Made by a program: the position numbers and the translations under genes. Source: Cannabis sativa (lineage: Eukaryota > Streptophyta > Magnoliopsida > Rosales > Cannabaceae). Taken from it: a stretch of 64,000 nucleotides of DNA. Each line of letters opens with the position of its first letter. Positions within the stretch are counted from its first letter, which is position 1. The notes beneath the pieces are model-generated. The model saw only the letters and a list, made by a program, of their open reading frames with translations, did no database searches and had not been told where the DNA came from. Positions 61,115 to 64,000 of the stretch are shown here, one piece after another. The stretch lies in contig NC_083603.1 of the NCBI RefSeq assembly GCF_029168945.1, positions 4,216,001 to 4,280,000 of the forward strand. The letters run 5' to 3'.

Positions 61115-62991
61115 TGTAACGCCCGCATTTTGCAATAATAAACTCGGAAACTAATTTTAATAATGTATATATTAATAACCATTTAGATTGGGATCCCAGG
61201 TATCAAAATTCAGATTAAAAGTACTTTACTATTACATATATATATATTTTTTTTTTTAAACTTTGCGGACTTGCATTTTCAAATTCGAATTCAAAATAGT
61301 AAAAGACCGAAACCCTCCGGGTTGCACTGCCGCGATATGTACAATCATGTCGAGTTCCGCCTCACTGTTCCTCCAGCTTTGCCTTTCCTTTACCTACACA
61401 AGGTAGCAAACTGATGAGTCAACAGACTCAGTAAGATATGCAAGAAAACACGAAAGTAACACGTTGTCAGCTTTATGATCAAGCTGCCCTGAGCTTAACA
61501 ACAAAGCTCCCCAAATGGTTAAGAACGTTCTTAAGGGTAGTACGACTACTGTACCATATGCACTAAAGTACCAACTTTGTACTTGTGTTGGTAGAGTCCC
61601 AACTGTACTCCCGAGAATTTACTAAGTGTTGTACCACGATCACGACGTACCCTAAGTACTCGTGATGGTAACACCGTAATTTTATTAACATCTAAAGCAA
61701 GCATAAACACTTATATATATATATTCTTACGCTATCTTACCTCGTTCCGTGCTCAAGTGTGCCGGTCAGCCTGAGTGGAAGTGCAGCTCGACGTATAACA
61801 GGGCCCTAAATCATTATGTTCAAAAACCGATGAGAGACTCGCTAAACACTTATCGGGAATATAAAATGCAAACTAAGCTTAACCCTATCGATGAAAAGGA
61901 TGCTAATACCCTAAATTACGTAAAAACGGGAAAAACTAGGGCTCGGGAAAAAGTCCCAACCGGCAGGCCGGTTCCCAACCGAAGTCCGGTTCGGGACCAA
62001 CCGGCCGACCGATTGACGCAGCTCCTGTGAACCGACCCGGCTCGGTCTGGGAACCAAAACATCAACCCCAAAACCTCAATTCATCCCCAAATTTCACAAA
62101 AACTTCCAGAACACCTGTGTGCACCATAATAAACCAATCCCAAGCAGTAAAGTTCAACAATTCACATAAATTTCCAATCTACCATTAAAGCTCTAATTGA
62201 ACTCCCAACTTAAAATTCAATACAAACAACAAGATATTTACTTAGCTTAGCTTATAACAAGGATAACAAACTAAATTTAATACCAACAACTAACCTAGAC
62301 AAAACCCAAATCAAACAGCCACCAATCTTCTTCAATTTCACTTCAAAACCTAACCTAAACTACAACAACCTTCAAGAAAGGGTTAAAGGGAAAGATTACC
62401 TTGAACAAGCTTTAAATACCACTTGAATTCCTCAATTCAACACAAATCACAATCCCCCCAGCTGCTGCCCAAGAGAATCGAAAGAGAGAGAGAGAGAAAA
62501 CTAACTCCTATTGTTCTTCAATTTTTTTCCTTCAAGCTTAAGTAATCCCTCTTCATTTATCTTTTTCCTTCTTTTATTTATTATTATCTAATTAATTTTA
62601 AATCATTCTCAGCCAACATTTGACTACATAAGTCAAGAGAAAAGTCTTACAAAAAGACTTCCTTGCCCCTCCATTAAATATAAATAATAAAAACATCCCA
62701 AGGGTAAGTTGGTCATTTACTAAACCCCGAAAATACCAATACCGCTAAAACTTAACAATGATATCCCGAAAATATTCTAAACCATATAAAATGCGACTCT
62801 CTAAAGGCCCAACGTCGCTTCCACAGCTTCCGAACACAATTACAGAAATTAGGTAATTAAATATAAAACAGCATAAAAAAAAATATATATGATATATAAA
62901 ATATATTTCTAAAATATGCATTCCTTAATTATTGATACATAAACTTTAAATAATTAATAATATAAAGTATTATTCATAGGCGGTCTTTACA
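61115..62991 (-). repeat. 5' LTR of the minus-strand Tekay-like element
   Basis: 1877 bp, nearly identical to the 3' LTR except for a cluster of changes at 61977-62047 where the palindromic units lie. Confidence 0.93.
61958..62047. repeat. AACCGG-N4-CCGGTT cluster, damaged copies (5' LTR)
   Basis: The first unit AACCGGCAGGCCGGTT (61958-61973) is intact. The next have lost or changed bases: AACCGAAGTCCGGTT (61977-61991), AACCGGCCGACCGATT (61999-62014), and a scrambled AACCGACCCGGCTCGGTC (about 62030-62047). Confidence 0.88.
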
Positions 62992-63266
62992 AATATGCGC
63001 GCTAAACATGTAAATACATATGCATACTGTTATACTAATCTTACCTCGATTCCGAATTCAGGTGTGCCGGTCAACCTGAGTGGAACAATCTGCTCGGCGA
63101 ATTACAGGCTCCTAATTCACATCAATCACAACACTGATAAGCGACATGCTAAATTACTTCCCGGGGACTTAAACTTGAAACTAAAAGTTTCCCTATCGAT
63201 AAATAACATGGCAAAACCCTAAATAACACAAAAATGGGAAAAACTAGGGTTCCCAAATTTGCCCCA

Positions 63267-63373
63267 ACCGGTAGACCGGTTCCCCAACCGGAATTCCGGT
63301 TCTGGGAAAATATTCCTGGAAGCCAACCGGAATTCCGGTTCCTACAGGCCTCTCTGAACCGGAATTCCGGTTC
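63267..63373. repeat. AACCGG-N4-CCGGTT cluster, four intact units (outer LTR)
   Basis: AACCGGTAGACCGGTT 63267-63282, then AACCGGAATTCCGGTT at 63287-63302, 63326-63341 and 63358-63373. Confidence 0.9.
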
Positions 63374-64000
63374 AATGCAGGAATTGCTCAAAATTTTATA
63401 ACTCGACCAAATCAACCCCAATCCACTCCAAACTTTCCAAACATGTTCTATACAACCTAAAGAACATTTTCAAAGCAACAAAACAACCCTACACACACAG
63501 AATCAAAATCCACCATGGAAGCTCCAAGTTTGAGCTTCAAAGCTCAAAGCTTGGCTAACACAACAACCAACCACCACAACCAACTTAATTCAACATAAAA
63601 CAACATATCTAACATCCAGAAAATAAACTCAAACACAAATAATAACCACAGTAGCAAAAACACCATTTCACCATTAAAGCCAAAAGTTTTGAGTTCAAAC
63701 TCCAAACTTGAATAAAACCAATTAACAACCACAAAACCTGCTTAAAACTCCATATCTAAACACAATTAAGCTTTGGAAATCAACAATAAACATAGCCAAT
63801 AACCACAGCCACAAAATCATCAAACATGCAAAAATTCACCTTTCTTAAACTTCAAGAAATTAAAGAGGAGGTTGCTTAAATGTTACCTTAGCTTGAATTA
63901 CACTTACGATTGCTAAAAACTTGCTGAATTGAAGAACAAAATCAAACCCTAGCAGCCCTTAGGATTTTCGAGAGAGAGAAAGAGAGCTTGAGAGAGGAAA

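Larger units (their letters stand above)
54341..62991 (-). mobile_element. Complete Ty3/gypsy element, Tekay-like chromovirus, 8651 bp
   Basis: LTRs at 54341-56227 (1887 bp, 3' LTR) and 61115-62991 (1877 bp, 5' LTR), target duplication AATAT (54336-54340, 62992-62996), PBS at 61099-61111 and polypurine tract at 56228-56248. It encodes gag-pol on the minus strand in two frames separated by one frameshift. It inserted into the outer LTR. Its coding sequence is closely related to that of the 31015-40458 element, but the LTRs are a distinct subfamily (about 1.88 versus 2.24 kb). Confidence 0.95.
49542..64000 (-). mobile_element. Outer Tekay-like LTR hosting CACTA and gypsy insertions, runs off window
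   Basis: The LTR pieces are 49542-49553, 53591-54340 and 62992-64000. Joining the CACTA flanks gives TGAAACACGATAACTAGCAT, close to the inverted end of the other LTRs (TGTAACACCCTAACTATCTT), so the CACTA sits only 12 bp inside the LTR tip. The third piece begins after the duplicated AATAT and continues with blocks matching the LTRs at 31015 and 38218 in reverse order, ending in a GA-rich tract that corresponds to about 500 bp from the LTR start. The rest lies past 64000, so whether this is a solo LTR or a whole element is unknown. Confidence 0.8.

Overview
The window is plant nuclear DNA, almost certainly from a eudicot with a TE-rich genome. The base is AT-rich. It carries plant-type LTR retrotransposons (Ty3/gypsy of the chromodomain/Tekay-like and Tat-like lineages, and Ty1/copia of Tork-like type), Cassandra-type TRIMs with 5S rRNA-derived LTRs, L1-type LINE remnants with plant RNase H domains, CACTA and hAT DNA transposons, and long CT/TA/AAT microsatellites. 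I found no convincing cellular gene: every recognisable coding stretch belongs to a transposable element. The species cannot be fixed from this sequence alone.

Layout. 1-782: 3' end of a LINE with an RNase H domain and poly(A). 783-6090: AT-rich non-coding DNA with a 163-bp imperfect tandem duplication, a CACTA-like miniature element (3660-3979) and a small LINE RNase H relic. 6090-6720: minus-strand LINE zinc-binding relic. 6722-17380: 3' part of a decayed Tat/Retand-like gypsy element (RT, RNase H, archaeal-type RNase H, integrase, an antisense coiled-coil ORF, PPT, 3' LTR). It is broken by two Cassandra TRIMs and a 2.06-kb solo LTR. 18222-23316: complete copia element (minus) with matching 527-bp LTRs and target duplication, its reading frame interrupted by two in-frame TAG codons. 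23322-30480: LINE relic (minus) split by a gypsy solo LTR. That LTR contains an unclassified element with a 10-bp target duplication, which contains a Cassandra, which contains a 1.8-kb copia-like solo LTR. 31015-40458: complete Tekay-like gypsy element (plus) with a 1244-codon open pol frame and a frameshifted gag. 40464-45050: an old gypsy LTR end with PBS, AT-rich DNA and a (CT)50 tract. 45051-46215: LINE 3' end (minus) split by a rearranged Cassandra. 46216-49541: AT-rich DNA. 49542-64000: an outer Tekay-like LTR (minus, running off the window) hosting a 4.0-kb CACTA element, itself hosting a hAT element, and a complete 8.65-kb Tekay-like gypsy element (minus) whose pol is broken by one frameshift.

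The insertions can be ordered in time because most have intact target-site duplications. The most unusual structure is in the gypsy LTRs: clusters of a constant-length 16-bp unit AACCGG-N4-CCGGTT whose variable core keeps complementary outer bases. A second hairpin shows compensatory changes, and a third hairpin sits just upstream of a splice-donor-like GTAGGTAAAGG. Together these suggest a structured LTR RNA or a set of paired-protein binding sites. In both complete gypsy elements the gag-proximal LTR has damaged copies of these palindromes, which could be biology or an assembly artefact.
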